From assembly GCF_900258505.1 (NCBI RefSeq), contig NZ_LT984895.1:3038948-3085439 (forward strand): a stretch of DNA of 46,492 nt, in the 5' to 3' direction. Under the pieces are notes generated by a model. That model worked only from the letters and a program-made list of their open reading frames with translations, was not told the DNA's origin and ran no database searches. The first letter of the stretch is position 1; every line of letters starts with the position of its first letter. A program made the position numbers and the translations under genes. This DNA is from Brachybacterium timonense. Its GTDB lineage: Bacteria; Actinomycetota; Actinomycetes; Actinomycetales; Dermabacteraceae. This document shows, one piece after another, positions 26,691 to 35,436 of the stretch.

Positions 26691-28607
26691 GTGGGCAGTG
26701 GCGAGCGCCCGTTCGGGGCCGACGGCAGCGGTGTCGGCGATCCGGATGAGGACACCATTCTCCGACCCGCGCATCCCGCAACGCAGCATGACGCGGACAC
26801 ACCCCCCGCAGCGACCACCGATGGCGATCCCAGCGCCGGTGACGCGGATGCCGCGGATACCGTGCTCCGGCCCGCGCCCCGCGATGACGTGCCAGCTGAG
26901 GACACGGAGGACACGATCCTGCGGCCCGCTCCGCTGCACGACATACCGCTGGAGGACACCGAGGACACGCTCAATCCGGAGGCTTTCGCCCCGCCGGTGA
27001 ACGGCGCGCCCGCGACCTCTTTCGCTCCCGCTCCCGCACAGCCGGAGGCGTCGTCGGCTCCAGACTCTGACTGGATGCTTGATCGGGCACCGATGATGTC
27101 CGACGGGTTCGGCGACGATGACGAGCTGGATGAGACGCGCGTGCGGCCCTGGCACGAGGATCCGCTGTACCGCAGCCGTCATGAGGTGATCAACGAGGTT
27201 CCCGAGGCATCCGGTGGCGGCGGCGAGGGGATGTGGCCGGTGTTCGAATCCCCGGCCGCGCCCCCGGGGCCGGCATCAGCGCCGAGTCCCGCGCCCGCAT
27301 CGGAGCAGGTGTTCCCAACGGCACCGGCGGCCCCGCACCAGCCGGCGATGCCGATGTCGAGCGCGCCGACCGTCGGGACTCCCGCTCAGGGCACCCCCGC
27401 CCCCAGCTATCCCTTTGCGGGCTCACCTGTCTCCGGGTCGCCGGCACCGGGATCACCACTGCCAGGTTCACCCGCCTCAGGGTCCCCAGCTCCGGGCTCA
27501 CCCGCCTCGGGGTCACCGGCGCCGGCGCCGGCCTACGTGCCCGATCACGCCCCGATTCGGCCATTCGATCGCCGGCCACGGTTCGCCTCGGCGCTCTCGG
27601 CACCGTCCCCCTCGGAGGCAGAACCTGATCCGCAGGGGTCGCTGCCGCCCGGCGTGGATGCCACGGAGCCGCGCCGTCGGCGCGGAGCCGTGGTCGCAGT
27701 CGCGTTCGGCTGCGCGATGCTCCTCCTGCTCGGGCTGGGAGGCGGCGGAGCCGCTTGGTGGCTGTGGATGCGCAATGACCCATCGGCGCAGGCCGAGGAG
27801 GACGCGGCAGGGCAGGGCGCCGGAGACAACGGCACGTGGAAGGCACTCGAGTCGGGCCAGACGCCGTCCGGCACCACGGAGGAGCTCGTCGGCGTGCTGG
27901 CGGAGAATCCTCTGACTGCGGCCACGTTGCCGGTCCCTGTCTCGTGCGAGCTGCCTGCCGTCAGCGGGCTCGTCCCGGAGCAGGAGCTGCAGGGCTTCCT
28001 CGACGCGGGTGCGGCATGTCTGGAGTCGATGTGGTCCGATGCGCTGGGTGCGCAGAATGTCGAGTTCACCGGGCCGCGGATCAAACTGTGGACGCCTCCG
28101 GAGACGCCGGGGAACTCCGCGTGCCGTCCCGAAGAGTTCTCCGACGCTCCACGTGCATGTCTCGCCGATGACGTGCTGTATTGGCCCACCACGTGGGATC
28201 CGGGCTTTTCCAATACGCAGGATGCGGAAACAGCGCAGCTGTACATGTGGCACCTGTCGTACACGTACGCGGTGTTCGCCATCTCGGCGGTGGACCTGGA
28301 TGCGTACTACGGTGCCGCGATCTCCGCGGTGGGTGACGACATCGAGGCCTCGGATGCGCTACGCCGACGCTACGGCCTGCAGCTGTCCTGCCTGGGTGCA
28401 GCATCCGCGTTCCAGATGCCGGAGGGGGTGCGCCCCTCGGACCGGGTCGCAACCTTCGTCACCTCACCCGAAGCGCAGGCGGATCCGACGGATTCCTCGC
28501 ATCCGTCGGTGGATGCGCGAGCCCTGTGGGTGGTGCGCGGGCAGCAGGCCCGGGGTGGCTTGTCCTCCTGCACCACCTGGACCGCGCCGGACGCAGAGGT
28601 TGCCTGA
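26691..28607 (+). CDS. Membrane-anchored extracellular protein, pseudo-peptidase-like (copy 2)
   Basis: A 638-aa paralog of the preceding protein with a much longer N-terminal cytoplasmic region. It has three copies of an acidic Thr motif (EDTILRPA, ADTVLRPA, EDTILRPA) plus EDTEDTL and DETRVRPW, then a Pro/Ser/Gly repeat tract (units like GSPAPGSPASGSP, encoded at ~27418-27530). A TM follows (AVVAVAFGCAMLLLLGLGGG), then a ~260-residue outer domain with the same six cysteines (SCELPA, AACLESMW, SACRPEE, RACLADD, LSCLGA, SSCTTW). The active-site HExxH of the presumed peptidase ancestor is missing here too. GTG 26691 is preferred for its AGGGGG Shine-Dalgarno; ATG 26655 lacks one. Confidence 0.7.
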   Translation: MGSGERPFGADGSGVGDPDEDTILRPAHPATQHDADTPPAATTDGDPSAGDADAADTVLRPAPRDDVPAEDTEDTILRPAPLHDIPLEDTEDTLNPEAFAPPVNGAPATSFAPAPAQPEASSAPDSDWMLDRAPMMSDGFGDDDELDETRVRPWHEDPLYRSRHEVINEVPEASGGGGEGMWPVFESPAAPPGPASAPSPAPASEQVFPTAPAAPHQPAMPMSSAPTVGTPAQGTPAPSYPFAGSPVSGSPAPGSPLPGSPASGSPAPGSPASGSPAPAPAYVPDHAPIRPFDRRPRFASALSAPSPSEAEPDPQGSLPPGVDATEPRRRRGAVVAVAFGCAMLLLLGLGGGGAAWWLWMRNDPSAQAEEDAAGQGAGDNGTWKALESGQTPSGTTEELVGVLAENPLTAATLPVPVSCELPAVSGLVPEQELQGFLDAGAACLESMWSDALGAQNVEFTGPRIKLWTPPETPGNSACRPEEFSDAPRACLADDVLYWPTTWDPGFSNTQDAETAQLYMWHLSYTYAVFAISAVDLDAYYGAAISAVGDDIEASDALRRRYGLQLSCLGAASAFQMPEGVRPSDRVATFVTSPEAQADPTDSSHPSVDARALWVVRGQQARGGLSSCTTWTAPDAEVA

Positions 28608-28640
28608 GGCACCGACCTATCCTGGCTCTGGGCGGTCAAA

Positions 28641-28658
28641 TGGTTCAGATCTGAATCA
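28641..28658. promoter_or_regulatory. Palindromic operator upstream of the LLM/FMN reductase operon
   Basis: TTCAGATCTGAA (28644-28655) is a perfect 12-bp palindrome, and the 18-bp frame TGGTTCAGATCTGAATCA is symmetric at 16 positions. It lies 59 bp before the monooxygenase start. Symmetry and placement fit a MarR- or TetR-type repressor site; no such regulator gene is in this window. Confidence 0.5.
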
Positions 28659-28716
28659 TCAGTGTGTGCGTCGGCCTGCGGATCGCCGCCCTCCCTCGCC
28701 GACCCAAGGAGCGTCC

Positions 28717-29883
28717 ATGCAGTTCGGCATCTTCACCATCGCCGACATCACCCCGGATCCGACCACCAGCCGCGTGCCCACCGAACATGAGCGGCTCGAA
28801 TTGATGGTGGAGGAGGCGGTCCTGGCCGAGCAGGTGGGGCTTGACGTGTTCGCGATCGGTGAGCACCACAATCCGCCGTTCGTCACCTCCTCCCCCACCA
28901 CCACACTGGCGTGGATCGGGGCCCGCACCGAGCGGATCATCCTGTCCACCGCCACCACGCTGATCACCACGAATGACCCGGTGAAGATCGCCGAGGACTA
29001 CGCGATGCTGCAGCATCTCTCGGGCGGTCGCGTGGACCTGGTGATGGGACGCGGCAACACCGGACCCGTCTACCCCTGGTTCGGGCAGGACATCCGCAAA
29101 GGCATCGAGCTGGCGATCGAAAACTATGCGCTGCTGCACCGCCTGTGGCATGAGGACGTCGTCACCTGGGAGGGCGAGTTCCGCACACCGCTGCAGCAGT
29201 TCACCTCCACCCCGCGCCCATTGGACGGTGTACCGCCGTTCGTGTGGCACGGCTCAATCCGCTCCCCGCAGATCGCCGAGCAAGCCGCCTATTACGGCGA
29301 CGGCTTCCTGCACAACAACATCTTCTGGCCGATGAGCCACACCAAGCAGATGGTGCATCTGTACCGCGAACGCTACGAGCACTACGGTCACGGCACCGCC
29401 GCGCAGGCGATCGTGGGGCTGGGCGGTCAGGCCTTCATGCGGAAGAACTCGCAGGACGCCGTGCGCGAGTTCCGCCCCTACTTCAACGCCGCGCCCGTAT
29501 ACGGCGGGGGCCCGTCCCTGGAGGATTTCACCCGCCAGACCCCGCTGACTGTCGGTTCACCCGAGCAGGTGATCGAGCGGTACCTGACCATGGCCGACCA
29601 TGTTGGCGACTATCAGCGCCAGATGTTCCTCATGGACCACGCCGGTCTGCCGCGCAAGACCGTCATGGAGCAGATTGAACTGCTGGGCACCGAGGTGGTG
29701 CCGGTGCTGCGCCGCGAGCTGGACGCCCGTCGTCCCGCTGACGTGCCCGACGCCCCCACGCACGCGTCGCTGGTCGCGGCCGCGGAGGCTGAGCGCGGCG
29801 CCTTCGATCCCTCCTACCGTTTCGAGACCGGCGATAACTGGACGGGCCTACGCGCCGAGGATCGGCGGGAGCAGCGCCGATGA
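28717..29883 (+). CDS. LLM class flavin-dependent monooxygenase (CE1758 type)
   Basis: A 388-aa luciferase-like FMNH2-dependent monooxygenase. It begins MQFGIFTIADITPDPTT and shows family blocks GLDVFAIGEHHNPPFVTSSP, LSTATTLITTNDPVKIAEDYAMLQHLSGGRVDLVMGRGNTGPVYPW (given here as shorter parts: TTLITTNDP, DLVMGRGN) and SPQIAEQAAYYGDGFLHNN. The length and the paired reductase gene fit the two-component 'CE1758/CE1759' family. It would use reduced FMN and O2 on an unknown substrate in the cytosol. ATG 28717 with AAGGAG 5 bases upstream. The stop overlaps the reductase start by 4 bases (ATGA). Confidence 0.9.
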   Translation: MQFGIFTIADITPDPTTSRVPTEHERLELMVEEAVLAEQVGLDVFAIGEHHNPPFVTSSPTTTLAWIGARTERIILSTATTLITTNDPVKIAEDYAMLQHLSGGRVDLVMGRGNTGPVYPWFGQDIRKGIELAIENYALLHRLWHEDVVTWEGEFRTPLQQFTSTPRPLDGVPPFVWHGSIRSPQIAEQAAYYGDGFLHNNIFWPMSHTKQMVHLYRERYEHYGHGTAAQAIVGLGGQAFMRKNSQDAVREFRPYFNAAPVYGGGPSLEDFTRQTPLTVGSPEQVIERYLTMADHVGDYQRQMFLMDHAGLPRKTVMEQIELLGTEVVPVLRRELDARRPADVPDAPTHASLVAAAEAERGAFDPSYRFETGDNWTGLRAEDRREQRR

Positions 29884-30617
29884 GCACCGACGCACGTATC
29901 CTGGTGCTGTCCGCCGGGCTATCCACGCCGAGCTCCACCCGGATGCTGGCCGACGGTCTCGCGCGTGAAACACGGCAGGCACTCGCCCATCACGGTGTGA
30001 CCGCGCACGTGGACACCGTGGAGCTGCGGGAGGTCGCGCACGACGTGGTGGACATGCTCATCACCCGTTTCCCGTCTCCGCCTCTGAGCACTGTGCTGGA
30101 TGCGCTGCGGGCTGCCGATGGCGTGATCATCACAACCCCCGTGTTCAACGCGGGCCCCTCCGGACTGCTGAAGTCCTTCCTGGATGCCGCAGATCCCGCG
30201 CTGTGGCATGGACGTCCGGTGTTGCTGGGTGCCACCGCAGGCAGTGCCCGCCACGGGCTCGTGATCGACTACGGCATCCGGCCGATCATGGCGCATCTGC
30301 GCGCGGATGTGGCCGCCACCTCGGTGTTTGCCGCCACCGGTGATACCGGGGACGACGGGCAGGGGCACCGTGACGCCACCCCGCTGGATCAACGGATGGC
30401 GCGCGCGGCCCGCGACCTGGCGCACCTGGTGCTGCAGCGCCGCGGCCGCACCGGCCTCACGGACGCGGCTCGCGATGCTCCCGAGGCCGACGGCACACGC
30501 CCGGCCGCCCAGGACACCGATGCGACTGGCGGCCAGCCGCAGGTCGCCGCTGGCCTCGACCCGGAGTTCGCCGACTTCGTGCCGATGGACGAGCTGCTGG
30601 GCAAGCGAACGGACTGA
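29880..30617 (+). CDS. NAD(P)H-dependent FMN reductase (CE1759 type)
   Basis: A 245-aa flavodoxin-fold reductase that supplies FMNH2 to the monooxygenase encoded upstream. The phosphate-binding loop LVLSAGLSTPSSTR, the IITTPVFNAGPSGLLKSFLD motif and the GATAGSARHGLVIDYGIRP segment are typical of the NADPH-dependent FMN reductase family. The last ~60 residues (after about 185) are Ala/Asp-rich and end in ADFVPMDELLG. Start ATG 29880 overlaps the monooxygenase stop, so the two are translationally coupled. The 290 bp after it hold no gene I recognise. Confidence 0.88.
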   Translation: MSTDARILVLSAGLSTPSSTRMLADGLARETRQALAHHGVTAHVDTVELREVAHDVVDMLITRFPSPPLSTVLDALRAADGVIITTPVFNAGPSGLLKSFLDAADPALWHGRPVLLGATAGSARHGLVIDYGIRPIMAHLRADVAATSVFAATGDTGDDGQGHRDATPLDQRMARAARDLAHLVLQRRGRTGLTDAARDAPEADGTRPAAQDTDATGGQPQVAAGLDPEFADFVPMDELLGKRTD

Positions 30618-30907
30618 CCACGCCCTACCGCCGTGGGCCTGGCTGCGCATCCCCGGGGAGTCGGCGATGTCCTTAGCCGTTCCGGCGGGCCGCTGCGGAG
30701 TTGACAGCTGTGTTGCGCACCGCTGGGGACGCCGGAGTCGGCTCCGATCCCGTCGCAGGTCACGATGTCGCAGCGCCGCCGATCGCATCCACACCGCACT
30801 CTGGCGGGAGCGCGCCCGCCACCGCCCGCCGAGCTCGGGCTAGGCGATCTGCGCAGGTCATCACCCTGTAGAGTGCCGCTCGACCGACCGTCCGCGAGGA
30901 GAACGCC

Positions 30908-31930
30908 ATGAGTACAGCGACGCGCCGCCCGTCGATGACCGACGTCGCACGCCGCGCCGGGGTCTCGTACCAGACGGTTTCCCGCGTGCTCAACCAGCCC
31001 GGCATCGTGCGCCCCGAGACCCGGGAGCGGGTGCTCGCGGCGATCGCCGAGACCGGCTACGCCCCGAACCGTGCCGCCCGCGCCCTGAAGACCACCCGCT
31101 CCTCGCAGATTGGCCTGCTGACCGACGGCTCCTCTCTGTTCGGCCCTTCTGAGACGGTCACCGCAATCGAAGCCGCGGCCCGCGAGGCGGGCTACTCGGT
31201 GCTGCTGACGACGGTCCGCCCCGGGGACCCCGCGGGGGAGACGCCAGGCGCTGAGCTGATCGGCTCGGGCGTCGACGGCATCCTCGTGGTCGCGCCGCAC
31301 GAGGGGATGCAACCGGTGGTCGCGGCAGCGGCCTCCACGATCCCCGTCCTCGCCGTCTCCGCACAGCCCCCCGCGTCCGCGTCCACTCAGGTCGTAGGTG
31401 TGGACCAGCGCCGCGGCTCGCATGCGGTGGTCGAGCATCTCGCACGCACGGGCGTACGCTCGGTCACGCACCTGACCGGCCCAACAGACTGGTACGACGC
31501 ACGTGCCCGCCTTCACGGCTTCCGCGAAGCAACCGCGGAGCTGGGCCTGGTGGGAACCACGACCGCACCCGGCGACTGGACACCGAGGTCCGGGTACGAG
31601 CTGACGCGCGGCCTGCTCGCAGACGGCGTCCCGGAGGCGATCTTCGCGGCGAACGACATGATGGCGATCGGCGCGCTGCATGCGCTGCACGAGCACGGCG
31701 CGCGCGTGCCGGTGGACGTCGCTGTGGCGGGCTTCGACGACACCGCCGGGGCGGAGTTCCTGCTCCCCTCGCTGACCACTGTCTCCCAGCCCTTCGCGGA
31801 ACTGGGCCGGCTCGCGCTGCACCGAATGCTGGAGCTACTGGAGGCTCCGGAGGATCCCGGCCCTCCCCCGCAGCCGCTCTCGCCGCGCCTGGTCGTGCGC
31901 CGCTCGACCCGTCCCGAACAGCCCCACTGA
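30908..31930 (+). CDS. LacI-family regulator, probable arabinose repressor
   Basis: A 340-aa LacI/GalR protein. The N-terminal HTH and hinge are complete (TDVARRAGVSYQTVSRVLNQ, then YAPNRAARALKTTRS). The periplasmic-binding-like core follows, ending FDDTAGAEFLLPSLTTVSQP. Start ATG 30908 has GAGGAGA 6 bases upstream. It is directly upstream of the arabinose genes, and two matching LacI-type palindromes precede the kinase and porter genes. In Corynebacterium glutamicum ATCC 31831 a LacI-type AraR controls araBDA and araE, so the same job is likely here. No matching operator is seen before its own gene. Confidence 0.88.
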   Translation: MSTATRRPSMTDVARRAGVSYQTVSRVLNQPGIVRPETRERVLAAIAETGYAPNRAARALKTTRSSQIGLLTDGSSLFGPSETVTAIEAAAREAGYSVLLTTVRPGDPAGETPGAELIGSGVDGILVVAPHEGMQPVVAAAASTIPVLAVSAQPPASASTQVVGVDQRRGSHAVVEHLARTGVRSVTHLTGPTDWYDARARLHGFREATAELGLVGTTTAPGDWTPRSGYELTRGLLADGVPEAIFAANDMMAIGALHALHEHGARVPVDVAVAGFDDTAGAEFLLPSLTTVSQPFAELGRLALHRMLELLEAPEDPGPPPQPLSPRLVVRRSTRPEQPH

Positions 31931-31959
31931 ACGCCGCGCCCAGGAGGCAGACACCCCAA

Positions 31960-31997
31960 TGTGAACGTTGACAGAGTGGGCGGGAACCTGGTTCAGT
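31960..31997 (+). promoter_or_regulatory. LacI-type operator and promoter of the kinase gene
   Basis: TGTGAACGTTGACA (31960-31973) is a near-perfect 14-bp palindrome centred on AACGTT. Its last six bases TTGACA are also a consensus -35 box. TTCAGT at 31992-31997 is a weak -10 candidate at 18-bp spacing, which would put the transcript start at or next to the kinase ATG (32004). A repressor bound here would block the polymerase directly. Confidence 0.65.
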
Positions 31998-32003
31998 GAT
32001 CCC

Positions 32004-33656
32004 ATGACGCACGCTGACGTGTCCTCCACCCAGTCCTCCTCCCCTGCACTCGGAGGGGATGACACCGCAGCCCTGATCGCTGCTGGTGGCGCCCACCTCG
32101 GGATCGAGCTGGGCTCCACCCGCATCAAGGCCGCCCTGGTCGACGGCGCGGGCGCGGTGCTCGCCACCGGCTCCCACGCCTGGGAGAACGAGCTGGTAGG
32201 CGAGACCTGGACCTACTCACTGGACGCGGTGTGGGCGGGGATCCGCGAGTGCTATGCCGACCTCGCCCGCGAGGTGCGCACGCAGCACGGCACGGAGCTC
32301 ACGACCCTCGGCGGCCTCGGCATCTCCGCGATGATGCACGGCTATCTCGCCTTCGACGCCGACGGAGAACAGCTCGCCGAGTTCCGCACCTGGCGCAACA
32401 CCTTCACCACCGAGGCGGCGGCGCTGCTCAGCGAGACGCTCGGGCAGAACATCCCGCTGCGCTGGAGCATCTCCCATCTCCTGCACGCCGCACAACAGGG
32501 CGAGGAGCACGTGGAACGCCTCGACTTCCTCACCACCCTCGCCGGTTACGTGCACTGGAAGCTCACCGGAAGGAAGGTGCTCGGCGTCGGCGATGCGAGC
32601 GGCATGTTCCCGATCGGCGCCTCGGGCGACACCTTCGATGCCGAGCTGCTCGAGCGCACCGCTGCGCTCACGCCGATCGCGGCGATGCCCTGGTCGCTAC
32701 CCGACCTGCTACCCGAGGTGCTCGTCGCCGGGCAGGACGCGGGGCGCCTGACGGCCAAGGGCGCAGAACTGCTGGACCCGTCCGGGACCCTCCAGGCCGG
32801 GGCAATCACCGCGCCACCCGAGGGTGACGCTGGCACCGGCATGGTCGCCACCCACGCCGTTGAGCCCCGCACCGGCAATGTCTCGGCCGGCACCAGTGCC
32901 TTCGCGATGGTCGTCCTCGAGGGCCCGCTGTCCGGGCCGCGCGAGGAGATCGACCTGGTCACCACGCCGTCGGGCCACCCGGTCGCGATGATCCACACGA
33001 ACAACTGCACGACCGACCTCAACGCCTGGCTGGGCCTGTTCGCACAGTTCGCGGAGCTCATCGGCGCACCACAGTCCGCCGAAGACCTCTACGGAACGAT
33101 GTTCTCCGCGGGGGCCGACGGGGACGCCGATGCCGGCGGAGTGCTGACCTACAACTACGTCTCCGGCGAGCACCAGACGGGCGTCGCCTCGGGCCGCCCA
33201 CTTCTGGTGCGCGAGCAGTCCGCCCGCTTTACGCTCGAGAATTTCATGCGCGCCCAGCTTTACGGCGCCTTCGGAGCCCTCGCAGTGGGGATGGACGCCC
33301 TGCTGAAGGACGAGGGCGCGCGGCTGGACGTCATGTACGCCCACGGCGGCATCTTCCGCACCCAGGGCGTCGCCCAGCAGGTGCTCGCCGATGCACTCGG
33401 CGTCTCGGTCTCACTCGGCGAGTCGGTCGGCGAGGGCGGCGCCTGGGGCATGGCGCTGCTTGCCGCGCACACCACCCGTACCGCTGCGGGTGAGACGCAG
33501 TCCCTCAGCGCCTATCTCGACGAGGTTGTCTTCGCCGGCCAGGACATCACGACCCGATCCCCCGACGCAGCCGGCCGCGAGGGCCACATGACCTGGCTGA
33601 ATGCCTACCGCGGCGGGCTACCGCTCGCCCGTCAGGCCGGGGACCTGCTCGGCTGA
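32004..33656 (+). CDS. araB: FGGY-family carbohydrate kinase, probable L-ribulokinase
   Basis: A 550-aa sugar kinase expected to phosphorylate L-ribulose to L-ribulose-5-phosphate in the cytosol. N-terminal phosphate-binding motif HLGIELGSTRIKAALVDG; other family blocks are GISAMMHGYLAF, RTWRNTFT, GNVSAGTSAFAMVVLEG, NNCTTDLNAW and MYAHGGIFRTQGVAQQVLAD. The sequence alone would also permit xylulokinase, but the neighbours AraD and AraA decide for ribulokinase. ATG 32004 is chosen because the family domain starts ~30 residues later and the start sits where transcription probably begins; ATG-equivalent 31968 lies inside the operator. No Shine-Dalgarno is visible, suggesting a leaderless mRNA. 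Confidence 0.85.
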   Translation: MTHADVSSTQSSSPALGGDDTAALIAAGGAHLGIELGSTRIKAALVDGAGAVLATGSHAWENELVGETWTYSLDAVWAGIRECYADLAREVRTQHGTELTTLGGLGISAMMHGYLAFDADGEQLAEFRTWRNTFTTEAAALLSETLGQNIPLRWSISHLLHAAQQGEEHVERLDFLTTLAGYVHWKLTGRKVLGVGDASGMFPIGASGDTFDAELLERTAALTPIAAMPWSLPDLLPEVLVAGQDAGRLTAKGAELLDPSGTLQAGAITAPPEGDAGTGMVATHAVEPRTGNVSAGTSAFAMVVLEGPLSGPREEIDLVTTPSGHPVAMIHTNNCTTDLNAWLGLFAQFAELIGAPQSAEDLYGTMFSAGADGDADAGGVLTYNYVSGEHQTGVASGRPLLVREQSARFTLENFMRAQLYGAFGALAVGMDALLKDEGARLDVMYAHGGIFRTQGVAQQVLADALGVSVSLGESVGEGGAWGMALLAAHTTRTAAGETQSLSAYLDEVVFAGQDITTRSPDAAGREGHMTWLNAYRGGLPLARQAGDLLG

Positions 33657-33737
33657 TCCCTCCCGGCGACGGGGCACGCCCGCCCGCTGCCGACCCCGCT
33701 TTCCACCCGCATCGACGGGCGACCGATTCCCTCGACA

Positions 33738-33778
33738 TTGACGGAGGTTCTACACACCCGAGAATGTGAACGTTGACA
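33738..33778 (+). promoter_or_regulatory. Promoter and LacI-type operator of the porter-araD-araA operon
   Basis: TTGACG (33738-33743) and GAGAAT (33760-33765), 16 bp apart, form a good -35/-10 pair. The operator TGTGAACGTTGACA (33765-33778), identical to the one before the kinase gene, begins at the last base of the -10 box and covers the start of transcription. The leader to the porter ATG would be about 130 bases. Confidence 0.65.
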
Positions 33779-33902
33779 GACGGTTCACGCGACCGCCGGA
33801 ACGACCCAGCGGACACCCCACGGCCTCGGCACGGCGACGTCACCGACGACGTGGCTCCCCGGCCCCGGCCTGCACCACCATGAAGTACCCCGAGGAAGTG
33901 GC

Positions 33903-35345
33903 ATGGCAAGCACATCAACACCCGACGACGCACACACGACACAGGAGAAGAGCACCGGCCGGAGAGTCTCCACACGATTCATTTATTTCTTCGGCGCCTT
34001 CGGAGGGATCCTCTTCGGCTACGACATCGGCGTGATGACCGGTGCACTGCCCTTCCTCCAGGAGGACTGGGACCTCGCTGGCAACGCCGCCGCGATCGGC
34101 TGGATCACCTCCTCGCTGATGCTCGGCGCCGTGCTTGGCGGGGCGCTGTCCGGGCAGCTCTCAGACCGGATCGGGCGTCGCCGCGCGATCCTCGCCGCCG
34201 CCGTCGTCTTCGCGCTGGGCTCCGTACTGCTGGGCATCACCCCGCACCAGTCCATCGCCTTCATGGTCACGGTGCGGGTGTTCTTGGGTCTCGCCGTTGG
34301 CGCAGCCTCCGCCCTTGTGCCCGCCTACATGTCCGAGATGGCGCCGGCGCGGCTGCGCGGCCGCCTCTCGGGCCTGAACCAGACGATGATCGTCTCCGGC
34401 ATGCTGCTGTCATACCTGATGGCTTGGGTGCTGCAGCACCTGCCCACCACCCTCGCCTGGCGCTCCATGCTCGCCATGGCCGCGGTGCCCGCGATCGTGC
34501 TGTTTCTGGGCGTGCTGCGCCTGCCCGAGTCGCCGCGATTCCTGATCACCCACGGCCGGGACGACGAGGCCTACGAGGTGCTGCGCACCCTCCGCCCCGG
34601 CGGGGCGATCGAGGACGAGGCGCGCGAGATCAAGGAGACCGTCGCCGCGGAGACCGCCGCCGGCGAGCGCACCTCTTGGGCATCCCTCTTCCAGGGCCGC
34701 TACCGCTATCTCGTGATCGCCGGCGCCGGTGTCGCCGCCTTCCAGCAGTTCCAGGGCGCAAACGCGATCTTTTACTACATTCCGCTGATCGTGGAGGAGG
34801 CCAGCGGCACCGCGGCGCAGTCCGCACTGCTGTGGCCGATCGTCCAGGGCGTGATCCTGGTGCTCGGTTCACTGCTGTTCCTCGCGATCGCCGACCGCTT
34901 CAACCGTCGAGCACTCCTAACCCTCGGCGGCCTCGTGATGGGCGCGTCCTTCCTGTTGCCTGCGCTGATCCACTGGGTCGCTCCCGGGGCGAATCCCATG
35001 CTCCTCGTCGCCTTCCTCAGCCTCTACGTCGCCTTCTACTCCTTCACCTGGGCGCCGCTGACCTGGGTGATCGTCGGCGAGGTCTTCCCGCTGATGATCC
35101 GCGGTCGGGCAGCAGGGCTCGCCTCGTCCCTGAACTGGATCGGCTCGTTCCTGGTGGGGTTGCTGTTTCCGATCATGACTGCATCGATGCCGCAGCCGGC
35201 GGTCTTCGCGATCTTCGGCGTGATCTGCTTGCTCGGCGTCGTCTTCGTCCGCACCCGCGTGCCAGAAACCCGCGGTCGCACCCTCGAGGAGATCGAGGAG
35301 TCCGCTGCACTGCGGGAGACCGGGAAGGAGAGCCAGTCCCTGTGA
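33903..35345 (+). CDS. MFS sugar porter, probable L-arabinose importer
   Basis: A 480-aa twelve-TM proton symporter of the sugar porter family (AraE/XylE/GLUT type). Family signatures: GGILFGYDIGVMTGALPFL in TM1, DRIGRRRAIL after TM2, PAYMSEMAPARLRGRL in TM4-5, PESPRFL before the central loop, QQFQGANAIFYY in TM7, and the second half motif DRFNRRALL, ending VPETRGRTLEEIE. The conserved QQxxGxNxxxYY supports sugar binding. Start ATG 33903 with GAGGAAG upstream. First gene of the operon with araD and araA, and behind the shared LacI-type operator, so arabinose is the best guess. Confidence 0.88.
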   Translation: MASTSTPDDAHTTQEKSTGRRVSTRFIYFFGAFGGILFGYDIGVMTGALPFLQEDWDLAGNAAAIGWITSSLMLGAVLGGALSGQLSDRIGRRRAILAAAVVFALGSVLLGITPHQSIAFMVTVRVFLGLAVGAASALVPAYMSEMAPARLRGRLSGLNQTMIVSGMLLSYLMAWVLQHLPTTLAWRSMLAMAAVPAIVLFLGVLRLPESPRFLITHGRDDEAYEVLRTLRPGGAIEDEAREIKETVAAETAAGERTSWASLFQGRYRYLVIAGAGVAAFQQFQGANAIFYYIPLIVEEASGTAAQSALLWPIVQGVILVLGSLLFLAIADRFNRRALLTLGGLVMGASFLLPALIHWVAPGANPMLLVAFLSLYVAFYSFTWAPLTWVIVGEVFPLMIRGRAAGLASSLNWIGSFLVGLLFPIMTASMPQPAVFAIFGVICLLGVVFVRTRVPETRGRTLEEIEESAALRETGKESQSL

Positions 35346-35436
35346 GCATGATTGCGTCGGCATCCCTTCGCCCAGCGCCCCTTGAGACCCGTCGGCCGGC
35401 TGCCCGTCGGCCCCACCCGCACAGGAAGGAAGTCCC

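Noticed and set aside
27418..27530. Short tandem repeats as a CRISPR-like array
   Set aside because: They encode an in-frame Gly-Ser-Pro tract, with no constant spacer length and no cas genes in the window.
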